From: Chloroflexota bacterium | GTDB taxonomy: Bacteria > Chloroflexota > UBA11872 > VXNJ01 | Assembly (NCBI GenBank): GCA_026707405.1 | Contig: JAPOWW010000003.1 | Span: 1 to 64,000 of the forward strand | DNA: 64,000 bases | Direction of reading: 5' to 3' | Shown: piece after piece, positions 53,541-62,359 of the stretch | Position numbering within the stretch: the stretch's first letter is position 1 | Layout: each line of letters starts with the position of its first letter | Notes under the pieces: generated by a model | Told to the model about the DNA's origin: nothing | Seen by the model: the letters and a program-made list of their open reading frames with translations, nothing else | The model's database searches: none | Made by a program: the position numbers and the translations under genes

Positions 53541-54365
53541 ATGACCAGAACGCCGATAAGCACGCTTGAAACCGCCAGGATGAACGGCCGCCAGGTCAGG
53601 GCCATGTGCCGAGCCGGCGAGTGGTCGGGGCCTACCGCTGGCGCCGCCGCCGACTACGTCCAGGCCAATCTCGCGGTCCTTCCGGCCGAGTATGCTGCCG
53701 ACTTCGAGACATTCTGCCGCTCCAATCCCAAGCCGTGCCCCATCCTCGAAGTCCTGGAGACGGGAAATCCCGCTCCCATAAAGACGGCCAAGAACGCCGA
53801 CGTGCGGACCGATCTCGCCCTGTACCGCGTCTACCGCGACGGCCAGTTGGCCGACGAGCCGGCCAACATCCAGGACTATTGGAACGACGACATGGTCGCC
53901 TTCCTGATCGGTTGCAGCTTCACGTTCGAAAAGCGGCTAGCCAACGCCGATATCTCGCTCCGCCACGTCGAGTGTCAGGTCAACGTGCCCATGTACGTCA
54001 CCAGCATCCGCTGCGAATCGGCCGGGCAGTTCGCCGGGCCTATGGTCGTCAGCATGAGGCCGATTGCCATGGACATGGTCGCCGAAGCTACTCGCATAAC
54101 CGGCCAGGTTCCGCAGGTCCACGGCTCGCCGGTCCACACGGGCGCGCCCGAGGCAATTGGAATCAAGGACATTTCGCGACCCGATTTCGGCGATCCCGTC
54201 CCCATCCGGCAAGACGAAGTGCCGGTCTTCTGGGGTTGCGGCGTCACGCCCCAGGCCGTCGCGCTCGAGGCTGGGCTCCCGCTCATGATCACCCACTCGC
54301 CCGGTCACATGTTCGTTACCGACGTCCTCGAAGCCTACGTGGAGCGGTTCTTCCCGGCCTCGTAG
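53541..54365 (+). CDS. DUF1445/YcsI family protein, putative hydro-lyase
   Basis: 274 aa, full length. Recognised by AGEWSGPTAGAAADYVQANLAV-type opening (residues ~25-46), FLIGCSFTFEKRL (about 125) and the C-terminal block PVFWGCGVTPQAV...THSPGHMFVTDV (about 235-260). Family members are annotated as hydro-lyases and are related to part of mitochondrial D-glutamate cyclase; biochemical data are thin. ATG 53541 with GGGGGAG upstream. Divergently paired with the enolase-superfamily gene. Confidence 0.85.
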   Translation: MTRTPISTLETARMNGRQVRAMCRAGEWSGPTAGAAADYVQANLAVLPAEYAADFETFCRSNPKPCPILEVLETGNPAPIKTAKNADVRTDLALYRVYRDGQLADEPANIQDYWNDDMVAFLIGCSFTFEKRLANADISLRHVECQVNVPMYVTSIRCESAGQFAGPMVVSMRPIAMDMVAEATRITGQVPQVHGSPVHTGAPEAIGIKDISRPDFGDPVPIRQDEVPVFWGCGVTPQAVALEAGLPLMITHSPGHMFVTDVLEAYVERFFPAS

Positions 54366-54389
54366 GTTGACTCGGCTCATCGTCACTCC

Positions 54390-54605
54390 GACGAAGAGCC
54401 TGCCCCGTACTTGATACGGGGTACTCGATACGGTGCTCGTATCCGGTCCCCTTTTCCATCACTCCCGCCCCCATCCGTCATTCCCGCGAAACATGTCCTC
54501 GCGAAAGCGGGGAGCGGGAATCCATCCCCGGCCCGGTCTACATTTGCCGCCCGCACTCAGCCAACCACGGACACTTCCCGTCATTCCGGCGCAGGCCGGA
54601 ATCCA
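54390..54605. repeat. Cluster of dispersed palindromic repeats
   Basis: After the DUF1445 gene: a short CCCCGTACTTGATACGGGG hairpin near 54404, an expanded family A copy (54475-54533) with an internal duplication of the GCGAAA loop, and a family A variant with GGCGCAGGCC core (54579-54605). No gene is seen between 54366 and 54730. Confidence 0.75.
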
Positions 54606-54730
54606 GATGGGTTTTTCCCCGGTGCCAGCGGCGGGGTGGGCTCAAGCCTTTCCACGCGCGAATTCCGAAGCCGCCGCCGCTCTTGTCGCTAAACTGATAG
54701 CGACCGGCAACATCTAAGGCGAATTCCCCA

Positions 54731-55069
54731 ATGGCCATACCTTTTCTTTCCGGCTCCGTCATTCGCATAGTCACCGAGAAGGTGCTCGCCAACGTTCTGG
54801 AGCAGTTGCCGAGGGCCATCGCGTCCAACCCGACCGCCGGGCCGGTCGAGCAGTCGAGCGTCGTCGCCGCCAACGTTGCCGCCATCGGAGCGCTAAATCG
54901 CGAGCAGGAGAAGGTCCGCGGCTCCATCGATCGGATCGAGCGGCGGATCGAAAAGCTGGAGTCCCGGGTCCGCTGGCGCACCTACGTCTGGCTGGCGGTC
55001 ACGGCTCTTATTGTCTATGGAATAGGCTTCGGCACCGCCATCGGCCTGAACGCCGCCGGTCTCATCTAG
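54731..55069 (+). CDS. Small membrane protein with coiled coil, 112 aa
   Basis: No family recognised. An amphipathic N-terminal part (VIRIVTEKVLANVLEQLP), a coiled-coil segment at ~55-80 (REQEKVRGSIDRIERRIEKL) and one C-terminal transmembrane helix (~85-108). Probably a membrane-anchored oligomer. It stands alone between two repeat-filled gaps. Confidence 0.6.
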   Translation: MAIPFLSGSVIRIVTEKVLANVLEQLPRAIASNPTAGPVEQSSVVAANVAAIGALNREQEKVRGSIDRIERRIEKLESRVRWRTYVWLAVTALIVYGIGFGTAIGLNAAGLI

Positions 55070-55547
55070 CGGCGCATATATAAGCGCGTCCGGCTAGCCC
55101 CGGCCCTCCCCGTCATCCCCGCACCTTCACTCGTCATCCCCGCGAAGTATGTCCCCACGAAAGCGGGGAGCGGGAATCCAGACCATTATTCCAGCACCGT
55201 AGCGGCGGTTCGCGAACCGCCCATTCCCCTCTCCCTTGGTGGGAGAGGGATAGGGTGAGGGTGAAAGCCGGAATCCAGCTTCCCGTCCTGTCATTCCGAA
55301 GCCGAGGAATCTGCCCCCCGCCCGACGACCGCGAAGAGCCTGCCCTGAGCTTGTCGACGGGTCTGCCCCGTACCCCGATACGGGGCGGGAATCCAGAGGA
55401 GCGCGAAGTTGCCAGCCATTCCGTGCACCCTGAGCCCGTCGAAGGGCGTACGTCACCCCATCCCCACTCGTCATTCCCGCGAAAAGCCTGCCCCCGACCC
55501 GATCGGGGGCGGGAATCCACCGTCTCGACCCCGCCAGCGCTAAGTCC
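55070..55547. repeat. Repeat-filled intergenic stretch (families A, B, C and others)
   Basis: No gene. In order: expanded family A (55132-55180); family C palindrome GCGGTTCGCGAACCGC (55199-55222); family B hairpin CCCTCTCCC/GGGAGAGGG with tail ATAGGGTGAGGGTGA (55226-55264); a third stem TCATTCCGAAGCCGAGGAA (55290); an element with CCCCGATACGGGG; CCTGAGCCCGTCGAAGG (55430); and long-loop family A with CCCCGACCCGATCGGGG insert (55469-55519). Confidence 0.75.
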
Positions 55548-56417
55548 CTACGCGTAGTCCCCGTGACTCAGCGTGCCGCTCGGATCGACCATCTCATCGG
55601 CCCCGCACAGGTAGCGCCACCAGTCCGCTCGCGTCCACCCCACCGCGTCGGCCTCGCCCGACAGGTCATGAGTCCTCTTGTTCACGCGGAAAAACCGGCG
55701 TATCTCCGGGCTGTCCCACCCTTCCGTGTTGAACAGCCCCCGCTGCCGGACTCGCGGGTTGTAGCGCACCTTGAACATGAACCGCCACTGCTCGGTCGCG
55801 TTCGGCTGCGCGCAGTGCCACAATCCCTCGTGAAAGAAGATCATCCTCCCAGCCTTGCCCGAAAGCTTCCGCTGCCCCACGATGTTTTTGTAACGCCCGA
55901 TATCCGGTCCCAGCACCCAGCGCATGTGCGAACCCGGCAGTATCAGCGTCGGCCCCATCTCGTCCGGCGTGTCGTGCGCGAAGAATGCCGTCAGGACGTC
56001 GAACGAGTACTGTTCGATCTTCGGCAGCCGCACCTGCCGCTTGCCGCCCGCGTCCACGTGCCACTTTTGCGCTTCCTTGTGCAGCGGCGGCGTGGCGTGC
56101 AGCGCCGAGTGGTTGGCTTGGTATCCCGGCCCCAGCAGGCTGCGCAAAACGGCCTTGACCGCCGGCAGGTTTTGAACTTCCCGCGTCGCCTCCGAAAATT
56201 CGTAAAAGCCGTGCGGATTGTCCGTTATGTGCCAGCGGAACCGCTCATTGAGCCCATTTTCGTCGACGGTCTTTAGCTCGTCCTCATAGACCGCCTCGAC
56301 CAGGTCCTGCGGGACTATGTCGTCGAACTCCAGAAAGCCGTCTATGGCGAACTGTGCCATCTGACGCGCCGTCAGCAACTCGGTACCGGATTGCACTTCG
56401 GTCTCTGTAACTACCAT
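55548..56417 (-). CDS. Phytanoyl-CoA dioxygenase (PhyH) family protein
   Basis: 289 aa. Fe(II)/2-oxoglutarate oxygenase of the PhyH family. The iron facial triad is visible as His and Asp in KWHVDAGG (about residue 118) and a distal His in FFHEGLWHCAQPN (about 195-202), followed by an Arg in WRFMFKVRYNPR (about 215) for 2-oxoglutarate. Substrate unknown; such genes are abundant in marine SAR202-type genomes. ATG 56417. It follows the 95-aa gene by 33 bp and may be co-transcribed. Confidence 0.87.
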   Translation of the reverse strand: MVVTETEVQSGTELLTARQMAQFAIDGFLEFDDIVPQDLVEAVYEDELKTVDENGLNERFRWHITDNPHGFYEFSEATREVQNLPAVKAVLRSLLGPGYQANHSALHATPPLHKEAQKWHVDAGGKRQVRLPKIEQYSFDVLTAFFAHDTPDEMGPTLILPGSHMRWVLGPDIGRYKNIVGQRKLSGKAGRMIFFHEGLWHCAQPNATEQWRFMFKVRYNPRVRQRGLFNTEGWDSPEIRRFFRVNKRTHDLSGEADAVGWTRADWWRYLCGADEMVDPSGTLSHGDYA

Positions 56418-56450
56418 CGCGGCGTCGCCCTCCTTTGTCGACTGGCTCCG

Positions 56451-56738
56451 TCAGCCCGGCTCGTCTGTCTCCACCATGCGTTCGAGCCAGTATTCGTTCG
56501 CAAGCTGACCGATCCCCTGGCCCGCGCTGCGCTCCGGCATCGCGCTCGCCTGAAACACCCGCCAGCCGTCCCGCATCGCGTCCAGCACCGATCCGTAAGG
56601 CGGCGTGTCCTCGCTGCCCGCCTGCATCTGCACTTCATCCGGTCCCAGCGCGCCGTCATACAGCGCCCACGCGGTAACCTCCGACCCAAGGTCCGCGTTC
56701 ATCAGGTGCAAAATCAGGATTTGCTGCCGCAGACTCAA
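56451..56738 (-). CDS. Hypothetical protein, 95 aa
   Basis: No family recognised. Soluble, with a helical start (LRQQILILHLMNADLG) and a middle (SVLDAMRDGWRVFQASAMPE) that reads as a second helix. TTG start at 56738. Same strand and close to the PhyH gene, so probably a partner. Length and composition support coding, but evidence is limited. Confidence 0.5.
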   Translation of the reverse strand: MSLRQQILILHLMNADLGSEVTAWALYDGALGPDEVQMQAGSEDTPPYGSVLDAMRDGWRVFQASAMPERSAGQGIGQLANEYWLERMVETDEPG

Positions 56739-57463
56739 CTTGGCTCCAACAGTCTCAAATCAGACCCCCGCCCGCATCGACCGGCCATCACGAACTCCCC
56801 CGGTCTCCGCCCTCATCGGACCACTCGTTCACCGGAAGACTACAGCCGCTCCCTGCACGCCTTACAACAATTAGATATCTGGCCGCTCGCGACGCTCAGA
56901 CTATACACACGCAAACACTCCCGCAACCTCATGCCGCACCTCCTCGCCCTGACTCTGACATCCGATTTGTCATCCCGGCGAAAGCCGGGATCCAGGGGAG
57001 GGGCAGCGGCGCAGCCTAAAGTCGTTAATCCTGCGAAAGGACGTCGCCGTGTACCCGATACGGGCCGGGATCCAGACCATCCTACGGCCCCTGTAGGGGC
57101 GGTTCGCGAACCGCCCTCTCTCCACGCGCGGACCCCCAAATCACACCGAAACCGGCCTTGGCCGGACCGTCATTCCCGCGAAAAGCCTGCCCCCGACCCG
57201 ATCGGGGGCGGGAATCCATCCCCAAGTTGAGCGTCAACCCGGTACAGCGTCCGTCATTCCGGCGAAAGCCGGAATCCAGTCACCCAGACAAACACCGCCC
57301 GAGCACTCCCCCTGTCATTCCGAGCGAAGTCGAGGAATCTACCCCCTCCCCTCCAACAGAGTCCCCTCTCCCTTGACGGGAGAGGGATAGGGTGAGGGTG
57401 ACAGTGAGGTGATTGTGAGGGTGCCCCCTTGCATTTTCCACCCCATTCCGTGACATTGAGACC
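56739..57463. repeat. Repeat-filled intergenic stretch upstream of the restriction gene
   Basis: About 725 bp without a gene. Contains family A variants (56969-56994 with GCCGGGATCC arm; 57168-57218 long-loop; 57252-57278), a family C palindrome (57093-57116), a TCATTCCGAGCGAAGTCGAGGAA stem (57313) and a family B hairpin (57363-57401). The segment 57208-57281 has a close copy inside the restriction gene at 60782-60855. Confidence 0.75.
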
Positions 57464-60400
57464 ATGCCAGCCACAAACGCGAAACTCACCGCAGCCGTAG
57501 AGACCTACCTCAGCGAGCTGCGTCAGGTGCGGGCATCGGGCGGAGCGACTGCGGAACTTTCTTACTACCCACCGTTGGCCAATCTCCTGAAAGCCGTGGG
57601 TAATACGCTCAAACCCAAGGTCGTTTGCGTCAGCCAACTTGCGCAGCAGGGCGCCGGCCATCCCGACTTCGGCCTCTACGCCGCCCGCCAGGTCCAGCGC
57701 GGCAGGCCCCGCGAAGGCCAGCTGCCCGAGCGCGGCGTTGTCGAGGTCAAGCCCGCCGATGACGACGCCTGGCTCACCGCCCAAAGCGATCAGGTCACCC
57801 GCTACTGGGACCGCTATGGCGTCGTCCTCGTCACCAATTTCCGCGATTTCCTGCTCGTCGGCGAAGACGCCGAAGGACGCGCCGCCAGGCTGGAATCCTT
57901 CCGGCTCGCCGACAGCGCCGAGGACTTCGACCTGTCGTTGCAGAAGCCCCGCGCCTTTGCCCGCCGGGTCGGCCCCGGTCTCGGCGAATACCTCTCCCGT
58001 GCGCTTTCCCACCGCGCCGCGCTGGCCGAACCCAGGGACCTCGCCTGGCTGCTCGCCTCATACGCGCGCGACGGACTGGCGCGGGTCGAGTCGGCGGGCG
58101 ACGCCCCCTCCCTCGCCGCGATCCGTTCGGCTCTGGAGCAGGCCCTCGGCGTCCGTTTCGAGGGCGACCGCGGCGCGGCCTTCTTCCGCTCCACGCTCGT
58201 GCAGACGCTCTTCTACGGAGTCTTCTCCGCCTGGGTCCTTTGGGCGCGCCGGATGCTGCTGCCCACGGGATCGTTTAACTGGCGCGAGGCCGTCTGGCAT
58301 CTGCGCGCTCCGGTGCTGCGGGCGCTGTTCCAGCAGCTATCCGATCCTGGCCGCTTGCAGCCGCTCGGCCTCGTCGAGGTGCTCGACTGGACCGCCGCCG
58401 CGCTCGACCGCGTCGATCAGTCCGCCTTCTTCAACCGCTTCAACGAGGGAGAAGCCGTCCCCTACTTCTACGAGCCGTTCCTGCAAGCCTTCGACCCCGC
58501 CCTGCGCAAGCAGCTTGGCGTCTGGTACACGCCCACCGAGGTCGTGCGCTACATGGTCGCCCGCGTCGACCGCGCCCTCAAGGACGATCTCGGCATCGCC
58601 GAGGGGCTGGCCGCCCGCAACGTCTACGTGCTCGACCCCTGCTGTGGCACCGGCGCCTATCTCGGCGAGGTCTTGCGCCGCATCGCCCTCAATCTTCAAG
58701 ACCAGGGACTCGGCGCGTTGACCGGCGCGCGCGTCAGGCAGGCCGCGCTCGAACGCGTGTTCGGCTTCGAGATCATGCCCGCGCCATTCGTCGTCGCTCA
58801 CTTGCAGGTCGGCCTCACCATGCAGGAGTTAGACGCGCCGCTCTCCGAGGACGCCGACCAACGCCCCGGCGTGTTCCTGACAAACGCCCTCACCGGCTGG
58901 GAGCCGACCGTGCAGAAGCCGCTGCCGTTTCCCGAGCTGGAGGAAGAGCGCGACCGCGCCGAACGTATAAAGCAGAAAACGCCCGTCCTCGTCATCCTCG
59001 GCAACCCGCCCTACAACGGCTTCGCGGGTGTGGCTGTGGAGGAGGAGTGGGAGCTATTGGAGGCATACCGCAATCCAATGGGGGTAAAGATAGGTGATAC
59101 CAGAGCACTGAACGACCTCTATGTTCGCTTCTTCCGCATGGCCGAGCGCCGCATCGTCGAAAAGACCGGCCAGGGCGTCGTCTGCTTCATCTCCAACTAC
59201 TCCTGGCTTGATGGCCTCTCATTCACGGGAATGCGCGAGCGCTACCTCGGAGCCTTCGACGCCATCCGTATCGACAACGTCAATGGTGACAAGTACCGCA
59301 CCGGCAAGGTCGCGCCCGACGGCTCGCCCGATCCCAGCATCTTTTCCACGCCGGAAGACCCGGTCGGCATTCAGGTCGGAACGGCCATCGCCACCCTCGT
59401 CCGCCGCGCCGAGCACGCGCCCGCCGCCAGTGTCGAGTTTCGCAATCTTTGGGGACAGGCCAAGCTTGCCGAGCTAACGGAAACGGCGGACGCCGACCCG
59501 GATGCGCTCTACGACGACTTCAAGCCACTTCTGCCCTTGGGCCTCCCCTTCGCGCCGATGGCCGTCAGCGAAGAATGGTTCGACTGGCCCGCCCTGCCCG
59601 ATCTGTTCCCCGTGTCGTTTCCGGGTGTCCATACGGGCCGCGACCGTCTACTCGTCGACATCGATCTGGATCGCCTCAAAGAGCGAATCGCCGATTATTT
59701 CAACCCCGACTTGAGCCACGAGGAAATCCAACGCCGATATCCGGCAGCGATGAGGAATTCGTCAGCATTCAGAATCCGCGATGCTCGCAAGGTGCGTGAC
59801 GCCATGCTTACACGTGGCGGCCCGAACGAATCCGGCTTCGTAAGGGACACATACCGGCCATTTGATAACCGGTGGCTCTACTGGGAAGCAGATCGACGGC
59901 TATTAACTGCTCCTTCGCCTGACTATTGGCCACATATCTCTATCCAGAATCTTTGGTTGTCCTCTGCACAGCATCTGCGCAAAGGCGCGTCGGAGCCGCA
60001 GGCATGTGTCACCGGACACGTTGGATCCTTCCACCTAATCGAGCGGGGGGCCGCAATGTTCCCCGCTTGGCTCCGCGACGACGGCCTCGGGACCGACCGG
60101 ACCGGCTCCCAGCGCCGCCCCAACCTATCGGGCGCCGCCCGCCATTACCTCGACATCCTCGGCATGGGTGTCGAAGACCTCTTCCACCACGTCCTCTCCG
60201 TCCTGCACGATCCCGCCTACCGCCGCGCCAACGCCGGCGCGCTCCGCATGGAGTGGCCCCGCATCCCCCTCCCCGCCTGGCCCGACCCCTCCATCAGTCC
60301 CTCCTCCGTCAGTCCCTCCTCCGTCATCCCGCCACCCCCTGTCACTCCGCCCCTCACCGTCATTCCGGCGAAAGCCGGAATCCAGTCCCCTCTCCCTTGA
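57464..60400 (+). CDS. Type ISP-like restriction-modification protein, N-terminal part (interrupted)
   Basis: 978 aa up to a TGA. A PD-(D/E)xK-type nuclease start (HPDFGLY at ~residue 65, then VVEVKPAD at ~93) is followed by an adenine-N6 methyltransferase: entry helix YTPTEVVRYMV (about 355), SAM motif I VLDPCCGTGAYLGE (about 388) and catalytic motif IV GNPPYNGF (about 512). A target-recognition region follows. There is no helicase block, so it is shorter than LlaGI-type enzymes. Its last ~25 residues come from an inserted palindromic repeat (VIPAKAGIQ), and the stop lies in the loop of a family B hairpin. The same frame continues beyond the stop. Confidence 0.88.
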   Translation: MPATNAKLTAAVETYLSELRQVRASGGATAELSYYPPLANLLKAVGNTLKPKVVCVSQLAQQGAGHPDFGLYAARQVQRGRPREGQLPERGVVEVKPADDDAWLTAQSDQVTRYWDRYGVVLVTNFRDFLLVGEDAEGRAARLESFRLADSAEDFDLSLQKPRAFARRVGPGLGEYLSRALSHRAALAEPRDLAWLLASYARDGLARVESAGDAPSLAAIRSALEQALGVRFEGDRGAAFFRSTLVQTLFYGVFSAWVLWARRMLLPTGSFNWREAVWHLRAPVLRALFQQLSDPGRLQPLGLVEVLDWTAAALDRVDQSAFFNRFNEGEAVPYFYEPFLQAFDPALRKQLGVWYTPTEVVRYMVARVDRALKDDLGIAEGLAARNVYVLDPCCGTGAYLGEVLRRIALNLQDQGLGALTGARVRQAALERVFGFEIMPAPFVVAHLQVGLTMQELDAPLSEDADQRPGVFLTNALTGWEPTVQKPLPFPELEEERDRAERIKQKTPVLVILGNPPYNGFAGVAVEEEWELLEAYRNPMGVKIGDTRALNDLYVRFFRMAERRIVEKTGQGVVCFISNYSWLDGLSFTGMRERYLGAFDAIRIDNVNGDKYRTGKVAPDGSPDPSIFSTPEDPVGIQVGTAIATLVRRAEHAPAASVEFRNLWGQAKLAELTETADADPDALYDDFKPLLPLGLPFAPMAVSEEWFDWPALPDLFPVSFPGVHTGRDRLLVDIDLDRLKERIADYFNPDLSHEEIQRRYPAAMRNSSAFRIRDARKVRDAMLTRGGPNESGFVRDTYRPFDNRWLYWEADRRLLTAPSPDYWPHISIQNLWLSSAQHLRKGASEPQACVTGHVGSFHLIERGAAMFPAWLRDDGLGTDRTGSQRRPNLSGAARHYLDILGMGVEDLFHHVLSVLHDPAYRRANAGALRMEWPRIPLPAWPDPSISPSSVSPSSVIPPPPVTPPLTVIPAKAGIQSPLP

Positions 60401-60424
60401 CGGGAGAGGGATAGGGTGAGGGTG
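60358..60424. repeat. Family A plus family B repeat inserted inside the restriction gene
   Basis: A family A copy (60358-60384) is directly joined to a family B hairpin (60385-60424). The TGA at 60398-60400 that ends the upstream part lies in the loop of the B hairpin. Confidence 0.85.
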
Positions 60425-61150
60425 AAAGCCCCATCCCCTCACACCCAACGCGCCGCCCAAACGCTCGCCGCCTCCGCCGCCCGCGGACGCCAACTCGCCC
60501 GCCTCCTCGACCCCGAAACCGCCGTCCCCGGCGTCACCACCGCCCCGTTCCGACCGGAAATCGCCGCAATCGCCGTGCCCTCCACCATCGACGGCCGCAA
60601 CATGTCAGGCGAAGACTTCGACCTGACCGCCCGCTGGGGATACTTCGGACCGGGCCAGGCCGTCATGCCCGGCCAGGGCCGCGTCACCCAACGCCCCTAC
60701 ACCCCCAACGAACACGAGGCCCTGTCCAGCGCCCCGAAGACCACCGGAAACGCCGTCCCCCTATCCGTCATTCCCGCGAAAGCGGGAAACCACACCCAAG
60801 TTGAGCGTCAACCCGGTAAAGCCTCCGTCATTCCGGCGAAGTCCGGAATCCAGTCCCACTCGGACGCTGGCCAGCAACCCACCGCGTCCCAGGCCAATTC
60901 CCCAACCGCCGAGGCCACCCTCGGCGCAACCACCCGCGACATCCACTTCAACGACCGCGCCTACTGGCGCAACGTCCCCGCCGCCGTCTGGGACTACAAG
61001 CTCGGCGGCTACCAGGTCCTCAAGAAGTGGCTCTCCTACCGCGAGCGAACCGTCCTGGGCCGCCCCCTAACCCCCGACGAAATCCACCACTTCACCGCCA
61101 CCGCCCGCCGCATCGCCGCCATCCTCTTGCTAACACATAAGTCGGACTAG
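60416..61150 (+). pseudogene. Type ISP-like restriction-modification protein, C-terminal part
   Basis: Same reading frame as the upstream part and separated from it only by the in-frame TGA at 60398. It carries the C-terminal recognition region: ARLLDPETAVPGVT, then RDIHFNDRAYWRNVPAAVWD and YQVLKKWLSYRERTVLGRPL, which closes type-ISP-like enzymes. A second repeat block (60761-60855) is translated as extra residues (VIPAKAGNH, VIPAKSGIQ) in the middle. GTG 60416 could start it separately, but no ribosome site is seen, so the pair is either a broken gene, a split enzyme or a readthrough product. Confidence 0.75.
60761..60855. repeat. Two family A copies inside the C-terminal restriction fragment
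   Basis: Copies at 60766-60792 and 60826-60852 joined by a 33-bp spacer containing CCAAGTTGAGCGTCAACC. The block keeps the reading frame. It is about 90% identical to 57208-57281 in the upstream gap. Confidence 0.85.
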
Positions 61151-61181
61151 TAGTAAGAAGCGCGTCCTTAGGGACAGACTG

Positions 61182-61640
61182 CTACAGGCGCTGAAGATAC
61201 GTGAAGTTGACCGCCGTATTCGGTCCTTTCCGCAAAGCCGCAAGATAGAGCTTGACGTCCACAGTGATCAGTGGTGTGTCCGTTGTGACGACTTCCAAAA
61301 GTGCGGCGTCAGTCAGTCCAAGCCGGTTGAACGAGTTGTTGCGCGCGGCGTCCACGCTGGCGACGACGACCTCCTTGGAATCTTCGATGAACAGTCGAAG
61401 CACATTGAACAGTCGGGTACGCTCTGGATTCTTGTGCTGGGCGAGAAGATTGGACGCCTCGGTGAGGGTGTTCGGAGTTACTAGCGCAGGACCGTCTTGT
61501 CTTATCAGATCCACCAGCACGTCGTAGTCCTCCACTGTGAATCTCCGTAAGCGGCGATGCTTGGAAATTAGCCTCCGATCCATCGTACCCGCGACTAGCA
61601 GCACAAAAAGGTTGGCGTCGATGAAGCATCCCGTAGGCAC
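61182..61640 (-). CDS. PIN-domain protein, toxin-like ribonuclease
   Basis: 152 aa. PIN fold with acidic metal ligands: Asp in CFIDANLFV (about residue 8), Glu in TLTEASNLL (about 61), Asp in GLTDAALLEV (about 108) and Asp in LITVDVKLYLAAL (about 126). Probably an endoribonuclease. Start GTG 61640, 4 bp after the stop of the 93-aa gene, so the two are one operon in the order small gene then PIN gene, as in many toxin-antitoxin pairs. Confidence 0.8.
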   Translation of the reverse strand: MPTGCFIDANLFVLLVAGTMDRRLISKHRRLRRFTVEDYDVLVDLIRQDGPALVTPNTLTEASNLLAQHKNPERTRLFNVLRLFIEDSKEVVVASVDAARNNSFNRLGLTDAALLEVVTTDTPLITVDVKLYLAALRKGPNTAVNFTYLQRL

Positions 61641-61644
61641 CGGC

Positions 61645-61926
61645 TCAGTCCGCGTCGATCAACGTGCGATGTTTCACAGAGCGTACCCTACCGGATTCGT
61701 CATCGATGTTAACGACCTTATATGAGCGTACCGAACTTGCGTCGCCTAGCGCGGCTAAGAGAGTCTTCTTGTAGTCCCAAGGCCGGGAGAATCCGATAGT
61801 GATCTTCCAGTTATTTGACATGTCCTCAAACACGACCTCTTCGAGGCCGACATTCGTGATCTGCTCATCAGCGAAGATCTCAATTATGTAGTCCTTCGCC
61901 GTCCGCGCAGCCTCTCGCACGTCCAT
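61645..61926 (-). CDS. Hypothetical protein, 93 aa, partner of PIN protein
   Basis: No known antitoxin family recognised: no ribbon-helix-helix, AbrB or HTH pattern. Helical start (REAARTAKDYIIEIFAD) followed by a strand-rich part (GLEEVVFEDMSNNWKITIGF, SYKVVNIDDESG). Acidic overall, as many antitoxins are. ATG 61926 with GAGGG upstream. It precedes the PIN gene by 4 bp, so it is a candidate antitoxin by position. Confidence 0.6.
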   Translation of the reverse strand: MDVREAARTAKDYIIEIFADEQITNVGLEEVVFEDMSNNWKITIGFSRPWDYKKTLLAALGDASSVRSYKVVNIDDESGRVRSVKHRTLIDAD

Positions 61927-62023
61927 CGAACCCTCCCGCCAATTCGCCTGTAGTCGATTCTAGCGTCAGGAAGCGGACTCCCAACCCAGATCGAAATGGT
62001 CGGCTTTACACTAAACACAAGCC

Positions 62024-62329
62024 ATGACTGAGAAGCAGACCCGCCCGTGGGATGCGGCGGATTACGTCGAAACCGACGAAGACGTAGTCGCTTACCTGGA
62101 AGCGGCATTCGAGGACGGTGACCCGGGCCTCATAGCCGCCGCCCTGGGCGATGTCGCACGAGCCAGGGGCATGACCAGGATCGCCGCGAAAGCCGGGCTT
62201 GGCAGAGAGAGCCTCTACAAGGCGCTCTCACCCAACGGCAACCCCGAATTCGCCACCGTGCTCAAGGTCATGCAAGCCCTCGGCCTCCGCCTCCACCCAT
62301 CCCCCGCGCCGGACGCTACACGCGAATAG
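62024..62329 (+). CDS. HigA-like addiction-module antidote protein (no toxin beside it)
   Basis: 101 aa. C-terminal helix-turn-helix of the antidote family related to HigA: LGDVARARGMTRIAAKAGLG, then RESLYKALSPNGNPEFATVL (~55-85) and a last helix. The N-terminal acidic half (DAADYVETDEDVVAYLEAAF) is family-typical. These normally follow a RelE/HigB-type toxin gene; none lies upstream (61927-62023 is too short). ATG 62024. Confidence 0.85.
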   Translation: MTEKQTRPWDAADYVETDEDVVAYLEAAFEDGDPGLIAAALGDVARARGMTRIAAKAGLGRESLYKALSPNGNPEFATVLKVMQALGLRLHPSPAPDATRE

Positions 62330-62359
62330 CAACCCCCGAATGAGCCTCCAGACCACCTT

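Noticed and set aside
54390-57463. CRISPR-like array
   Set aside because: Repeats differ in type, length and spacing, are palindromic and dispersed genome-style, and no cas genes are present.
60398-60400. TGA as selenocysteine codon in the restriction gene
   Set aside because: It lies within an inserted repeat hairpin, not at a catalytic position, and intact relatives have no residue of that kind there.
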